Positions 34,384-44,292 of a DNA stretch of 64,000 nt are shown piece after piece. Source of the stretch: G963677085 sp963677085 (GTDB taxonomy: Bacteria; Planctomycetota; Planctomycetia; Pirellulales; Thermoguttaceae). The position numbers and the translations under genes are program-made. Where the stretch lies: positions 858,255-922,254 of the forward strand of contig CAXXFH010000003.1 in NCBI GenBank assembly GCA_963677085.2. The letters are read 5' to 3'. Each line of letters starts with the position of its first letter. Within the stretch, counting starts at the first letter, position 1. The notes under the pieces were generated by a model. The model searched no databases. It was not told the origin of the DNA and worked only from the letters and a program-made list of their open reading frames with translations.

Positions 34384-35138
34384 GCAGTGGAAAAGGTCTC
34401 AGCGACCAAGTCGCAATTGTGACCGGCGCTTCTCGTGGAGTGGGACGCGGCATCGCGCTGGTACTTGCCGATCACGGAGCCCAGGTGGCTGCAAACTATG
34501 TCTCGGCCCGAGAAAAAGCCGAAGAAGTCGTAGCTCAGATCGTCCAGCGTGGTGGTCAAGCCGTGGCCGTCCAGGCTGATGTTGGCACGCCTGAGGGGAC
34601 GGGAAGACTCTTTCAAACCACATTGGCCAAATTCGGGCGACTCGACATCCTCGTGAACAACGCCGGTACTTCACAGCCAAAAGACGTATTCGCTACCACT
34701 CCAGAAGATTGGGATCGGATGCTGCGAGTCAATCTGACGAGCTGCTTTCTTTGCAGCCAAGCGGCCATGCAGATCATGGCTCCACGGCGACAGGGACGAA
34801 TCGTGAATATCAGTTCCGTCGTCGCGCACCAAGGCGCTCTTTTCGGTCATCTGCATTACGCGGCCAGCAAGAGTGGGCAATTGGGTTTGACAAAAACTCT
34901 GGCTCGAACCGCCGCCCCGTTGGGAATCACTGTCAACGCAGTGGCTCCCGGGTGCATCGAGACCGAACTCCTGCACGAAACACTCAGCGAAAAAGTCGAA
35001 GAAATGCGTCGCGCAATCCCCTTGGGCCTAGGCACGGTCCGGGACGTAGGTTTGGCCGTGGCCTTTTTGTGTGGCGAAGGCGGACGCTACATTACAGGTG
35101 CCACAATCGATGTCAACGGCGGGATTTATCTGCGATGA
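34380..35138 (+). CDS. SDR-family oxidoreductase
   Basis: The 252-residue protein has the classical short-chain layout. TGASRGVGRGIALV is the cofactor loop, LDILVNNAGTSQ the structural motif, IVNISSVVAHQG the catalytic Ser strand and HYAASKSGQLGLTK the Y-x-x-x-K. INGG-type ending (TIDVNGGIYLR). Between a uronate transporter and mannonate dehydratase it could interconvert fructuronate and mannonate (a UxuB-like role) or oxidise a uronate; this is inferred from context. ATGA couples it to the gene before, and another ATGA to uxuA. Confidence 0.85.
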   Translation: MSSGKGLSDQVAIVTGASRGVGRGIALVLADHGAQVAANYVSAREKAEEVVAQIVQRGGQAVAVQADVGTPEGTGRLFQTTLAKFGRLDILVNNAGTSQPKDVFATTPEDWDRMLRVNLTSCFLCSQAAMQIMAPRRQGRIVNISSVVAHQGALFGHLHYAASKSGQLGLTKTLARTAAPLGITVNAVAPGCIETELLHETLSEKVEEMRRAIPLGLGTVRDVGLAVAFLCGEGGRYITGATIDVNGGIYLR

Positions 35139-36199
35139 AACTGGCCCTGGGACTACACCGCAATCGGATCACGCGTGACCACTTCCGCTTCGCGCGGCAG
35201 GCCGGCTGCACGCACTTGGCTTTGCATCTGGTGGAACGATTGCCCAACCCGCCGGCGCCGCCGGCTGACCGTTTTTGCTTTGGCCAAACACGTGCTGAAG
35301 GGCGCGTATGGACCTTTGACGAACTCCAGGCCATTCAGCGCATGGCGCATGAAGAAGGCTTGCGAATCGCGGCTCTGGAGAATATCGATCCGTCGTTCTG
35401 GTGCGATGTGCTCTTGGACGGCCCCCGCAAGCAGCAGCAGATTGAAGGACTCAAGAGACTACTTCACGACATGGGACGGCTGGGCATTCCCATCTTGGGT
35501 TACAACTTCAGCTTGGCGGGCGTGTGGGGTCGATTGAACGGTCCGTTTGCCCGGGCTAGTGCGATCGTCCCCGCCTTTTTCCAGGACGAACTAACCGACA
35601 CGCCGTTACCGCGAGGCGTACTGAACAACATCGTCTACGATCCCGATGTGCCGACCGAATCCGTACCGCCGGTGGAACGTGACGAGTTGTGGCAGCGGCT
35701 AGCGTTCTTCCTGCGGGAGTTGGTGCCGGTGGCAGAGGCAGAAGGCGTACGTTTGGCCGCTCATCCCGATGATCCACCAGTAGCCAATTTGCGCGGTACG
35801 CCCCGTTTGTTGTACACTCCCGAGAGCTTCCAACGTCTTTTGGACTTGGTTCCCAGCCACGCAAATGCCTTGGAGTTCTGTATTGGTACAACGCAAGAGA
35901 TGCCCGGAGTCGACGCTTGCACGGTCCTGGATCACTACAGCCGATTGCAGACCGTAGCCTATGTCCACTGCCGCAATGTGATTGGGCAAGTTCCCCGCTA
36001 TGTGGAATCGTTTATCGACGAAGGAGACGTGGATATGCTTCGCGCACTGCGGATCCTCCGCGACAACCACTTCGACGGAGTGCTGATTCCCGATCACGCG
36101 CCGCAAATGACCTGCGATGCACCTTGGCACGCGGGCATGGCCCACGCCTTGGGTTACTTGCGGGCCGCCTTGACGGCTCTGGGTTGTCTAGAGTGTTGA
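35135..36199 (+). CDS. uxuA: Mannonate dehydratase
   Basis: The 354-residue TIM-barrel enzyme converts D-mannonate to 2-keto-3-deoxy-gluconate. RLAAHPDDPPVANLRGTPRL is the diagnostic H-P-D-D-P-P region, NALEFCIGTTQEM holds a metal-ligand Cys, VAYVHCRNVIGQVP the His and GVLIPDHAPQMTC the catalytic Asp/His near the C-terminus. It is the last gene of the GntR-MFS-SDR operon and converges with the large GH gene on the other strand (12-base overlap). Confidence 0.9.
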   Translation: MKLALGLHRNRITRDHFRFARQAGCTHLALHLVERLPNPPAPPADRFCFGQTRAEGRVWTFDELQAIQRMAHEEGLRIAALENIDPSFWCDVLLDGPRKQQQIEGLKRLLHDMGRLGIPILGYNFSLAGVWGRLNGPFARASAIVPAFFQDELTDTPLPRGVLNNIVYDPDVPTESVPPVERDELWQRLAFFLRELVPVAEAEGVRLAAHPDDPPVANLRGTPRLLYTPESFQRLLDLVPSHANALEFCIGTTQEMPGVDACTVLDHYSRLQTVAYVHCRNVIGQVPRYVESFIDEGDVDMLRALRILRDNHFDGVLIPDHAPQMTCDAPWHAGMAHALGYLRAALTALGCLEC

Positions 36200-39100
36200 A
36201 GGAATCAGCACGAATCGCAGCTTTTCACCGAACCGTGCCCGACCGGCGGCCATCATGTGCAATTCGACGGGTGTCTCCTCGGAAACGCCTTCACTGAGCA
36301 AGAAGCCATTTCCAAACTCCGCGTCTTCCTGCCAGGCGGTATCCTCGACGATCGGCCGTTTCACTTCCAGTGTGGATGCGGCGGTCGATACCAGGTACAC
36401 GGCGCCCGGCTTGTCGGCAGCACTTGCCGGAGTGAGCCAGATGGCTTCCTGCAAGTTTCCGACGGAAGCTGCTGCCGTGATTGGCGTATCTTTCGGCACG
36501 CATAGTTTTTCGCCGTTGCGAACGTCAACCCAGGGACCATCGCCGATCTTGATCTTGAACCAGTTGAATTCCGCGTCGAGGTATTTCGGCGGATTCTTCC
36601 CATTGTACTGCGTGTTGCCGACGGCCAGCAAAGGCGTGTCAGCCGAGGTAGTACCGGTGCCGGACGTGCGGACACCGAGTTTCTTGCCTGCTGCAATGGC
36701 CTTCTTATAGGCCTCCGCCCCTTCGTTAAAAGTAATGTACCAATGACTGCCCGCGTGGCTGTCGCGATCCATCGTGAACCACGTTTGCGGCGCGGGATAC
36801 GCACGTGGCGTTTGAAACAAGATGGCATACTTCCGCAATACCTCGGTGGATGGCCGCGCCGTGCCGTCGGGGTTGATCAGTCCGTAGTCGCTCTGTTCGC
36901 TAATGCGATAGCCGCCGGGCCACCACCACGGAGCAATGCCGTTGGCGCCGTTGGCGAATGCCTCGCGATGAATCATCTCGATGGTCTTGGCCTGCGCAGC
37001 CATCTGTTTCTCGCCCGGTTTCATCGCGGCCCGATCCCAAGCGCTGCTGCCGTATTCGACCCAAATGATCGGCTTTTTCTTTGTGAGGAAGTGGAGATAG
37101 CGGGTCGTGAAACCCGCTGCGGCGGCACCCGACTCGTTCGCTTTGAAGCTGTAGCCTTCCATGCTGAAGAAGTCGACGTACTTGGGTGTGGCCGTGAGCG
37201 TGAAGTCCATGGCTCCCAAGTTACCTTGCCGAAAGCTAACCAGGTGATTTGGGTCGAGACGACGTAGTCGTTGAACGGCGTCGTTCCAAAAACGGCTCAT
37301 CAGGTCGTCCATGAATCGACGATAGGCTGCCACCATCACGCGCCACGGACCATCGTTGCTGAACTGTTGATACGAAGGAGACGTTACTCGGTCGCCGATA
37401 CGTGGGGCTGGCACTCCCCAATCCGTCTCGGCGTTGGCCACGCTGCCGTAGCGGTCAACGATCCATGTGTGCCAGTAGGAATCCCATCGTTGGCGGTAGG
37501 GTGTCGGGTCTGGCCAGTTGAACATGCCGACACGCCCCGCGAACACCCAGCCCGATGGTTCCCAGATCAGATCGTAGCCCATGATCGTCGGGTTGTCGGC
37601 CAGCCGCGTCTCGCGAAGAAACGTCGCCACGACGTCTTCCTGAAAATGGAACGGCATCATGACGCCCTGGAAGTAGTGTGGCTCGTCGGTGATGACGTGC
37701 GAATACAGGAACAGCATCACGTAGATGTCGTGATTCTTACAGCGTCGGAGAAAATCGAGCAGATTCCGGCCTTCGTGTTGGGTGCCGGCACGAACGAGCA
37801 GAAAATTCGCGCCCAACGACTTCAACCGTCGCAGGTCGCGTTCGACTTCCTCGGGATTGTAGAAGCCGGGTGCAAGCCAGTGATACGTGTAATCGTCTGG
37901 TTCGAGACCGATCGCGTATTGCGGCCAGTAATTCGCGCCGACCGGATACCATTTCTTCCCGCGGAGCCGGAAATTGTCGCCTTCGACGCGGACGAAGTCG
38001 TCGCGCGAGGGCTCTTCCGTCGACAGCACCCCGAGTTCGTGTTCAATCACGTCGATCGGCACTCCGTCGCGCAGCAGTTCCGTGGTCACGATGTAGCGGT
38101 CAGCATCGAACCGCGTCGGCGTCCACCCGAATGTTTGTTTTCGGTACTGGCCGGCATCGAGTTCAATTGCAGTTTCTTTCTGAAATACGGGAGTTTGGCT
38201 CATACCGGGGCAAACGCGAATCCGCACGCGGACTTCAGCCCGTTGCGAACCGTGATTGATCGCGACCGCGCCGAGTTTCACCTTTTCACCGGGCCAACAG
38301 GAGAAATGTTGCGAACCGGCGTAGGAGAGGAACAGTCCGTCGCGGATGCGCCGGACCATCGCGTCGAACACGCCGCTTCGGGCCATTTGCTGAAGTGTGG
38401 CCGGGTCGGAGACAGAGCAGACCGCGCACACCGAACCTTCCAGTGGCGGCGTCTGATGGAGTCCCTGCCGGTCTCCGCGATTATCTCCACGAAGCCGTCG
38501 CGCGGCGTCTTCAAACCCTTCTGGAAGGAACTGCCGGCTTGCCTGGTTCAACGTCAGCCACACGACCGCGCCGCGATCGACCCCGTCGCTGTCGTACGCC
38601 CGAATCAGCGGAATCCACCGCCATCGGTAACCGCACTCGAATCCCTTGCCTTCAGGTCGGGCATAACACGCCGAAGCCACCGTGCGGCCGTGTTGCTCGA
38701 AATCCTCGCCTGTTGAAAGAATCCCTTGCGATTCGACCACCTTCAACGAGGCGATCTTGGTCAGCGGGTAGAATTTATACCCCGGTGCGACCGTCTCAAT
38801 CGGCGGTAGATGACTTCTGGGCGCCTTGGCTGAAGCAAGATGACTCGACGGGTCTTTCGCAACGCTTTCGCGAACCAAAACTTCGTCAACCCATTGATCG
38901 TTATGTTTCCACGCCGGCTTGTCGAACGGCGTCTCTCCGAGGACCAGCAGGTTACCCTTGGCTTGCAGATAGCCCAGCAGAGCGTTTTCGCCCGCAACGG
39001 GATAGCTTCTGAGGTTGGGAACGACGTAGAGAAAGAACCGTTCGGGCGAAAGCTTCGCCGGATCGCAAACCTCGTCGGCCGAAAGCCATGTGATTTCGAA

Positions 39101-39307
39101 CCCCTCGCACCGCAGCGTTTCAGCCACGGCGTCGGCGGTTGCAGAATCTGCACCGGGCAACGCATCCTTGAGAATAGCCACGCCGTTGCGCGGCGCGAGC
39201 GTTTCCGCCGCGACAACGGTGGTGCCGATTGGGAATTGGCTGCACACCAAAACGGTCCAGGCGAGAAGTAAGACGGAATGGATGCGTTGGTGAGGTTGTC
39301 GGGGCAT
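36188..39307 (-). CDS. Large secreted clan GH-A-like glycoside hydrolase
   Basis: The 1039-residue product has a signal peptide (VLLLAWTVLVCSQF, cleavage near VVAAE). An N-terminal ThuA/GATase-like part comes first (GNLLVLGETPFDKPAW), then beta-sandwich sequence, then a (beta/alpha)8 domain from about residue 440. In that barrel MGYDLIWEPSGW (Glu about 582) and PIIWVEYGSSAWD (Glu about 751) are good acid/base and nucleophile candidates, as in GH5/GH2-like enzymes. The substrate is unknown. It overlaps the end of uxuA tail-to-tail. Confidence 0.75.
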   Translation of the reverse strand: MPRQPHQRIHSVLLLAWTVLVCSQFPIGTTVVAAETLAPRNGVAILKDALPGADSATADAVAETLRCEGFEITWLSADEVCDPAKLSPERFFLYVVPNLRSYPVAGENALLGYLQAKGNLLVLGETPFDKPAWKHNDQWVDEVLVRESVAKDPSSHLASAKAPRSHLPPIETVAPGYKFYPLTKIASLKVVESQGILSTGEDFEQHGRTVASACYARPEGKGFECGYRWRWIPLIRAYDSDGVDRGAVVWLTLNQASRQFLPEGFEDAARRLRGDNRGDRQGLHQTPPLEGSVCAVCSVSDPATLQQMARSGVFDAMVRRIRDGLFLSYAGSQHFSCWPGEKVKLGAVAINHGSQRAEVRVRIRVCPGMSQTPVFQKETAIELDAGQYRKQTFGWTPTRFDADRYIVTTELLRDGVPIDVIEHELGVLSTEEPSRDDFVRVEGDNFRLRGKKWYPVGANYWPQYAIGLEPDDYTYHWLAPGFYNPEEVERDLRRLKSLGANFLLVRAGTQHEGRNLLDFLRRCKNHDIYVMLFLYSHVITDEPHYFQGVMMPFHFQEDVVATFLRETRLADNPTIMGYDLIWEPSGWVFAGRVGMFNWPDPTPYRQRWDSYWHTWIVDRYGSVANAETDWGVPAPRIGDRVTSPSYQQFSNDGPWRVMVAAYRRFMDDLMSRFWNDAVQRLRRLDPNHLVSFRQGNLGAMDFTLTATPKYVDFFSMEGYSFKANESGAAAAGFTTRYLHFLTKKKPIIWVEYGSSAWDRAAMKPGEKQMAAQAKTIEMIHREAFANGANGIAPWWWPGGYRISEQSDYGLINPDGTARPSTEVLRKYAILFQTPRAYPAPQTWFTMDRDSHAGSHWYITFNEGAEAYKKAIAAGKKLGVRTSGTGTTSADTPLLAVGNTQYNGKNPPKYLDAEFNWFKIKIGDGPWVDVRNGEKLCVPKDTPITAAASVGNLQEAIWLTPASAADKPGAVYLVSTAASTLEVKRPIVEDTAWQEDAEFGNGFLLSEGVSEETPVELHMMAAGRARFGEKLRFVLIPSTL

Positions 39308-39549
39308 GGGTGAGGCTCCTGGAAGAAGCGATTGTTGTGAAATGGTGGGCTACATTGGGGGGCCAAAAGAGCAGCATTCTCAAATGAAGGGCGACACACG
39401 CTTTGCCGGGGACAGGATGGAGTTTCATTTTGGACGGTCGTTGGTCTCTTTCGGCCGTGTCGCCAACGACGCAACCAGCGGCCGACTGTGACGAAGCGCC
39501 ACAGGCAAGGCTTTCAATTTCCGTGTGGCGTTTGAAAGTTTGGAAATCG

Positions 39550-40449
39550 CTACGGCACGGTGGCCACCTCGTGTCCGTTGACGGTTCCCAACCTCCGATA
39601 TAAATCCAACGGGATGTTTTCGGTCAAAAAGGTAACGCTTCCATCGGCCAAAAGGAAGTTGGCACCGCTGGGGTGAAAGCTCCCCAGCGGCAGATAGTTA
39701 TAATAGATCTGGTCGACGGCACGGTTCACCTTGGCGTTAATCACGAAATCCTGCAAGACTTTGCTCGAGTAGAGGGCAACACTCGTGTTGGCGCCGAGAA
39801 TCCACGCACGAACGTTACCCGGCGGCATGGTGTAGTCGGTGCTCCCCGCCTGAGATTGCTCGTCGATTTGGACAAATTCGCCCATGGCCAGCGTGTTGCT
39901 TAGCCCGTCGTTGACCTCGGCCATTCTACGGGCAAAGGCATATCCGAAGACGCCGTTTTTGGGAATGTCGCCTGCAAGTGGCGATTCCGTAATGCTCGCC
40001 GATGGAAAAGCTCCGGCGACGCCCTGGTACGTGGTCACAGCTCCATTCATCTGCTGAACATCCATATCACGGTAGACGATCGGAAAGGGCCAGGAGGGAC
40101 ACGTGTAACACGAAATCGACGTATAGCGGTGCGGCTCGTTAAGAGTTGGCGTACTCCCCGTCAGGTCGAGTTGGTTGTACACAGCTTGTTGCTCCAGATA
40201 GGGCAGCATGAATGAGAACAAGCCGTGTTCGTTGGGGCCCGAACTGCCGGGCGGAAAGTACTCGCTGAATACCACAGCGTAGTTATGCATTGCGAGCCCC
40301 ATCTGTTTCAGATGATTGGCACACTGCATCCGCCTCGCTGCTTCCCGGGCCGATTGGACGGCGGGCAGAAGCAAAGCGATCAAGATTCCGATGATGGCAA
40401 TTACCACCAGAAGTTCAACCAGGGTAAAACCTGAGCGATACCGTTTCAC
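39550..40449 (-). CDS. DUF1559 prepilin-like secreted protein (1)
   Basis: GTG 40449 is chosen because AGGAGAAGG lies just upstream and the product then begins MKRYRSGFTLVELLVVIAII, a type IV prepilin-like methylation/cleavage motif with transmembrane helix, followed by PAVQSAREAARRMQCANHL. The C-terminal motif GSFHPSGANFLLADGSVTFL is H-x9-DG. These proteins are numerous in planctomycetes, probably exported as pseudopilins; individual roles are unknown. It lies between the GH gene and a PEP-CTERM gene. Confidence 0.9.
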   Translation of the reverse strand: MKRYRSGFTLVELLVVIAIIGILIALLLPAVQSAREAARRMQCANHLKQMGLAMHNYAVVFSEYFPPGSSGPNEHGLFSFMLPYLEQQAVYNQLDLTGSTPTLNEPHRYTSISCYTCPSWPFPIVYRDMDVQQMNGAVTTYQGVAGAFPSASITESPLAGDIPKNGVFGYAFARRMAEVNDGLSNTLAMGEFVQIDEQSQAGSTDYTMPPGNVRAWILGANTSVALYSSKVLQDFVINAKVNRAVDQIYYNYLPLGSFHPSGANFLLADGSVTFLTENIPLDLYRRLGTVNGHEVATVP

Positions 40450-40592
40450 GGCCCTTCTCCTCAACTGCCACGAGATGAGATACGGCTAGCCGCCGGAAAC
40501 CAGTAGGGTCCGTTTCACTGGGCGGGTTGTATTATCCGAAACGGCGGGTTTGGCGAGACGCGACTATCGAAGCGCAACGTTATTGGGCGCCA

Positions 40593-41426
40593 CTATCGAA
40601 GCACGGCTTTCTGGCGGCATCGCAGGAGCAGCCCGAATATTGCGGCGGCGCAAATCGCCGCGAGTGCCGAAGGTTCGGGAACCTCTGCCGTCAGGGCGAA
40701 ATTGTCAACGGTCATCCCGTCGGCGGCCGTCGGGAACCCGGCCAGAAACACGCCCGCAATTTCCAGATCGGACGTCCAGGAATAAGTATGGAATGGTACG
40801 TCGGGATTGCTCGACACGCTGTCGTTGTACCACTCCACGGTCCAAGGCATGGCCTCCGACGCGGCCCCCTGGGTCGTGTCGAGAACAATCTTCAAGTGAC
40901 TCGAGGCGTCGGTCGTGGCAACTTCTTTTGTAACCCCCGCTTGATCGACACCCGGAAAGGCCTTCGTCATGTTGCTCGGGCGTTGAAGCATCCAGAAGTA
41001 AGACTCTCCACCGCCAGCCGGGTTATAGTCAATGCTGCCGTCATCGACCATAAACCCGATAGCGGCCCAGTGATCACCGCCCACCACGACATCCGCCTCT
41101 AGAGCATATACATACCCCGTCTCGAACTTGAAAGGCATCAAAGCGACACTATCGGACCCTACACCTAAGACCACGTTCCCATCGGTCGAATGCTTAGTGG
41201 AGCCGCCGTTGTCCCACGTCGGCGCGGTGCTGAACCAGTCCGGGTCGTAGGTGGTCGGGACGCTTCCATCGAGGGTTCCAGTGCGATCGAACTGGTCCTC
41301 GAAGATCGTCTCGGCGGGGCTGGTCTCCATGGCCAACAGGTTGAGGCCCATCGCCACCAGGGCGATTTGCACCCAACGGTTCTCCTCGATAAGACAACGG
41401 AGCATGACGATACCTTTTTCGAACAT
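40593..41426 (-). CDS. PEP-CTERM sorting-signal protein (1)
   Basis: The protein has about 277 residues from ATG 41426 (an ATG at 41405 is an alternative). A hydrophobic export signal (VQIALVAMGLNLLAMETSPA) is followed by a jelly-roll-like secreted domain (GTLDGSVPTTYDPDWFSTAP). The C-terminus VPEPSALAAICAAAIFGLLL plus RCRQK is a PEP-CTERM signal recognised by an exosortase. The domain resembles carbohydrate-binding/concanavalin-like modules. Confidence 0.8.
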   Translation of the reverse strand: MFEKGIVMLRCLIEENRWVQIALVAMGLNLLAMETSPAETIFEDQFDRTGTLDGSVPTTYDPDWFSTAPTWDNGGSTKHSTDGNVVLGVGSDSVALMPFKFETGYVYALEADVVVGGDHWAAIGFMVDDGSIDYNPAGGGESYFWMLQRPSNMTKAFPGVDQAGVTKEVATTDASSHLKIVLDTTQGAASEAMPWTVEWYNDSVSSNPDVPFHTYSWTSDLEIAGVFLAGFPTAADGMTVDNFALTAEVPEPSALAAICAAAIFGLLLRCRQKAVLR

Positions 41427-41796
41427 GAGAAGGCTCCCATAGTGATAGTAAAGGTACTCGAGTTCCCATTCCAAACACACACGCTCCAAGGATGCTCGTC
41501 TTTGGTGGCCGGACAAGCACGTTTGGAGACAAGCCGCTTGGTCATTCCAAATCCAAGCACGCATTTCATCATAAATCAGGGTCGCATGACGGCAAGAGTC
41601 AATTGACGCAAAAAAACTGGAGAATTCCGCAATCGGCGGCATCTAGCGGATGTCTTCGAATGTCCCTCTTCCTCCGGCCGGATGAGGGTTTCGCGGCTCT
41701 CGGCAACAAGAAACCAAACTCGCCACGTAGGACGCCCTCACCCCGACTCTCTCCCAAAGGGAGAGGAGAACACCACCGGCGCCCGGCTCGCTGGGC

Positions 41797-42951
41797 TCAT
41801 CCCCGGCCCTGCGCGTAAACGCGGTACTTCAGCGGCGTCAGGCCGAACTCGGCCTTGAAGACGCGGCTCATGTATTCCGGCGAGCCGAAACCGGCCTTGT
41901 CGGCGACCTTGGCGATGGGTAATTCGGTCTTCACCAGCAGCATTTTGGCCCGCTCGATGTGGGCTTGGCGGATCTCGGCCGCGATCGTGCGGCCCAGGAG
42001 ATTGTGGAAGCGGTACTCGAGCGATCGCCGCGATACCGCCACGGCTTCGACGACGTCTTCCACTTGAATAGCATCGGCGCAACGCTCACGGATGAACCGT
42101 AGGGCCTCGAGCAGATCCGGGTCGTCGATGGCCAGGACGTCGGTCGACTGCCGTGTGACGATCCCGGTCGGTTCGATGAGGATCGGTTCTTTCGGCGGTC
42201 GTTTTCCGTTCATCAGCTGCGCCAGCAGTGCGGCCGCTTCGTGCCCGATCCGGCCGGCGGGAAACGGCATGCCCGAAAGCGGTGGACGACTGGTTTCACA
42301 GGTCAAATCATCGTCGTCACCGGCCAACACGGCCACTTTGCCGGGAACGTCGAACCCAGCCGAACATGCGGCGTCGATCACGGCTCGGGCCGCCATGATG
42401 TCCCAGGTGAATACACCCAACGGCTTGGGTAATCGTTCGATCCAACGTGCCAAATGCTCTTGCCGAAGTTGCCGGTCGCGGAGCATCGCGCGCCGCACCT
42501 GGTATACGTTACATTCGTGACCAGCCGTGGCCAAGGTTTTCAGGAACGATTCGCGGTGGTTCTCGACGTAATAACTCCTCGGAAAGGCACAGTAGGCGAA
42601 ATGTCGGAATCCCCGTTCCACGAAATGCGCCGTGGCCAATTGGGCAGCCGCCGTGAGATCCTTGCTTACATTCGGCAGGTTCACATTCCGCAATCGCGCC
42701 GACGAGATATTGACCACCGGAACTCCAACACCGCAAAGATATCGAGCCAGCCCAGGGGTAGCAATCTGCGCTATCACGCCATTGCCAAGCCGGCTGGGCC
42801 GTTGTTGTTGTAGTTCAGCCTCGCCACATTCTTCGAACCAGAGGTTCCAGGAGCCATGTACACTGGCGTAGTCGTGGATGCCACGTACGAGTTGGCGCCC
42901 CCAGTTGTAAGAAGTGGGCACCAAAACGGTAATCTGCGGAGTTCGTCGCAT
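41797..42951 (-). CDS. XylR-type AraC-family transcriptional regulator
   Basis: The 384-residue protein begins MRRTPQITVLVPTSYNWGRQ, a LacI/periplasmic-binding-like sugar-sensing domain (LGVFTWDIMAARAVIDAACS, then FDVPGKVAVLAGDDDDLTCE). A C-terminal AraC DNA-binding domain with two helix-turn-helix motifs follows (VAVSRRSLEYRFHNLLGRTI and IAKVADKAGFGSPEYMSRVF). Relatives sense pentoses or other sugars and activate adjacent catabolic genes. Its direct target here is uncertain; the DUF1559/PEP-CTERM and GH genes downstream are candidates. Confidence 0.88.
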   Translation of the reverse strand: MRRTPQITVLVPTSYNWGRQLVRGIHDYASVHGSWNLWFEECGEAELQQQRPSRLGNGVIAQIATPGLARYLCGVGVPVVNISSARLRNVNLPNVSKDLTAAAQLATAHFVERGFRHFAYCAFPRSYYVENHRESFLKTLATAGHECNVYQVRRAMLRDRQLRQEHLARWIERLPKPLGVFTWDIMAARAVIDAACSAGFDVPGKVAVLAGDDDDLTCETSRPPLSGMPFPAGRIGHEAAALLAQLMNGKRPPKEPILIEPTGIVTRQSTDVLAIDDPDLLEALRFIRERCADAIQVEDVVEAVAVSRRSLEYRFHNLLGRTIAAEIRQAHIERAKMLLVKTELPIAKVADKAGFGSPEYMSRVFKAEFGLTPLKYRVYAQGRG

Positions 42952-43184
42952 GGCCCTAAAATGCCTGAAGGATCTGCCGGTGTTGGCTTGACGTGGGTGA
43001 GCAGCTGGTAGCTGAGAATCCTGCGGTAGCGTGCATCTCAGTGCCCTGTAAGGGGCGATGCAGTATACAGCAGTGTCCTCAATCATAGAATCGTAACAGA
43101 TGTTTATGCAATTGTCCCTCGCAAAAAGGTCCTGAACTTTACGCGGTCTGCAACATACGCTACCGAACAAATGGTCACGAGAAG

Positions 43185-43433
43185 TCATCCTCCGGGCTGA
43201 CGACAATAGGATGCCTGGGGCAACTTCCGCCGAGCCAGAGTCGCTCGGTCAGTCTTGGCGAACAGGGTTGCCGTCGTTACGAACAACACGAGGCCAACGC
43301 CGAGAAAGAACGCCACCGCGACGCGCATCGCGATGTTCCACAGAGTCGTCTGTCGAAAGGCCGTGTCTCCAAGACCGTCGATATGGAGAACGATTGCCGG
43401 GGACAATACTACCATGAACGGCGGGAGGATCAC
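43185..43433 (-). pseudogene. Membrane methyltransferase-like N-terminal fragment
   Basis: MILPPFMVVLSPAIVLHIDG, then IAMRVAVAFFLGVGLVLFVT and TATLFAKTDRATLA resembles the start of isoprenylcysteine-methyltransferase-like membrane proteins, where LF-x-x-x-G-x-G-T-L-A-P-W follows the second helix. The catalytic R-H-P half is missing. It is one of three fragments packed head to tail in 43.2-44.3 kb. Confidence 0.4.
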
Positions 43434-43445
43434 CGCTTTGACGTG

Positions 43446-43880
43446 CTACCAGTCATCGTGAAATCCGTCGCACGTCCAGAAATGGCCCTTGAAGATCGCG
43501 ACGGGCTTCGACCACGTCGCTCCCCCGTCGGTGCTCGAGGCGAGATTTACGTCGTCATTTCGGTAGGTCGTGCCCATGGAGAAAAGGAACATGTAGAGCG
43601 TGCCGTTGTGGAGGAATGGCGCGGCCGAGTAAAACGGCCACTGACTGACGGTCGTCCACGTCTTACCAGCATCGTCGCTGCGCACGAAATTGATTTCGGT
43701 TGGGCCCTTCTTGGGAACACGGCCACGTGGCACAACGGGCACGACCGCGAGAATCGCACCGTCTGGCAACATGATCATCCCGCAACCTTCAACATACGTA
43801 TTCGGATCAACAAATACCTCGCCGCGTGTGAGAGGCGCGAGCCCCAGGCCAACCACGCTCGCTGAAGGCGACAACCCCAC
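43446..43880 (-). pseudogene. Sialidase/BNR-repeat fragment
   Basis: FVRSDDAGKTWTTVSQWPF and LASSTDGGATWSKPV are two bacterial neuraminidase (Asp-box, S-x-D-x-G-x-T-W) repeats. They are flanked by typical propeller strands (GMIMLPDGAILAVVP, SAAPFLHNGTLYMFLFSMGT). A complete sialidase-like enzyme has about 350-500 residues, so over half is missing at both ends. The upstream edge meets a DUF1559 fragment on the other strand. Confidence 0.65.
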
Positions 43881-43890
43881 GTTCCCATAG

Positions 43891-44292
43891 AATAATGCCC
43901 ACGCTGACGTCCTTACTGGCGTGTCCTACCTCCATAGCGAGGTAAGCATGGCGATGATTCAAGACGGAACTTCGAATACCTACATGCTCGGCGAGAAATA
44001 TATGGAGCCAGAAAACTATCTGTCGGGCTTAAACGCCGGCGACGATCAGTCTTGGTATGGATCAAACAGCACCGACAACAGCCGATCGACCAGCCTGTCG
44101 ATCGGACCACCACGCCAAGACCGCAACGGTTACAGCTTCCACCAAGGTTTTGGCAGCGCACATCCCGGCGGATGTAACTTCGCGTTTTGCGACGGATCGG
44201 TGAGGACAATCAGCTATTCAATTACCGCGGAAATCCACCGGCGCCTTGGCAACCGTTGCGACAAACAACCGGTCGACGCCGGCGACTTCTAA
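43891..44292 (+). pseudogene. DUF1559 C-terminal fragment
   Basis: The frame gives MAMIQDGTSNTYMLGEKYME, then GFGSAHPGGCNFAFCDGSVR, then RRLGNRCDKQPVDAGDF. These are the signature D-G-x-S-N-T and H-x9-DG motifs and the normal end of DUF1559 proteins. The prepilin-like N-terminus is absent and a stop lies at 43886-43888 in the same frame. It is a fragment placed on the strand opposite to the other copies. Confidence 0.8.

Noticed and set aside
37271..38716. 481-residue plus-strand open frame
   Set aside because: It is antisense to the large GH gene, whose signal peptide and catalytic motifs are clear.
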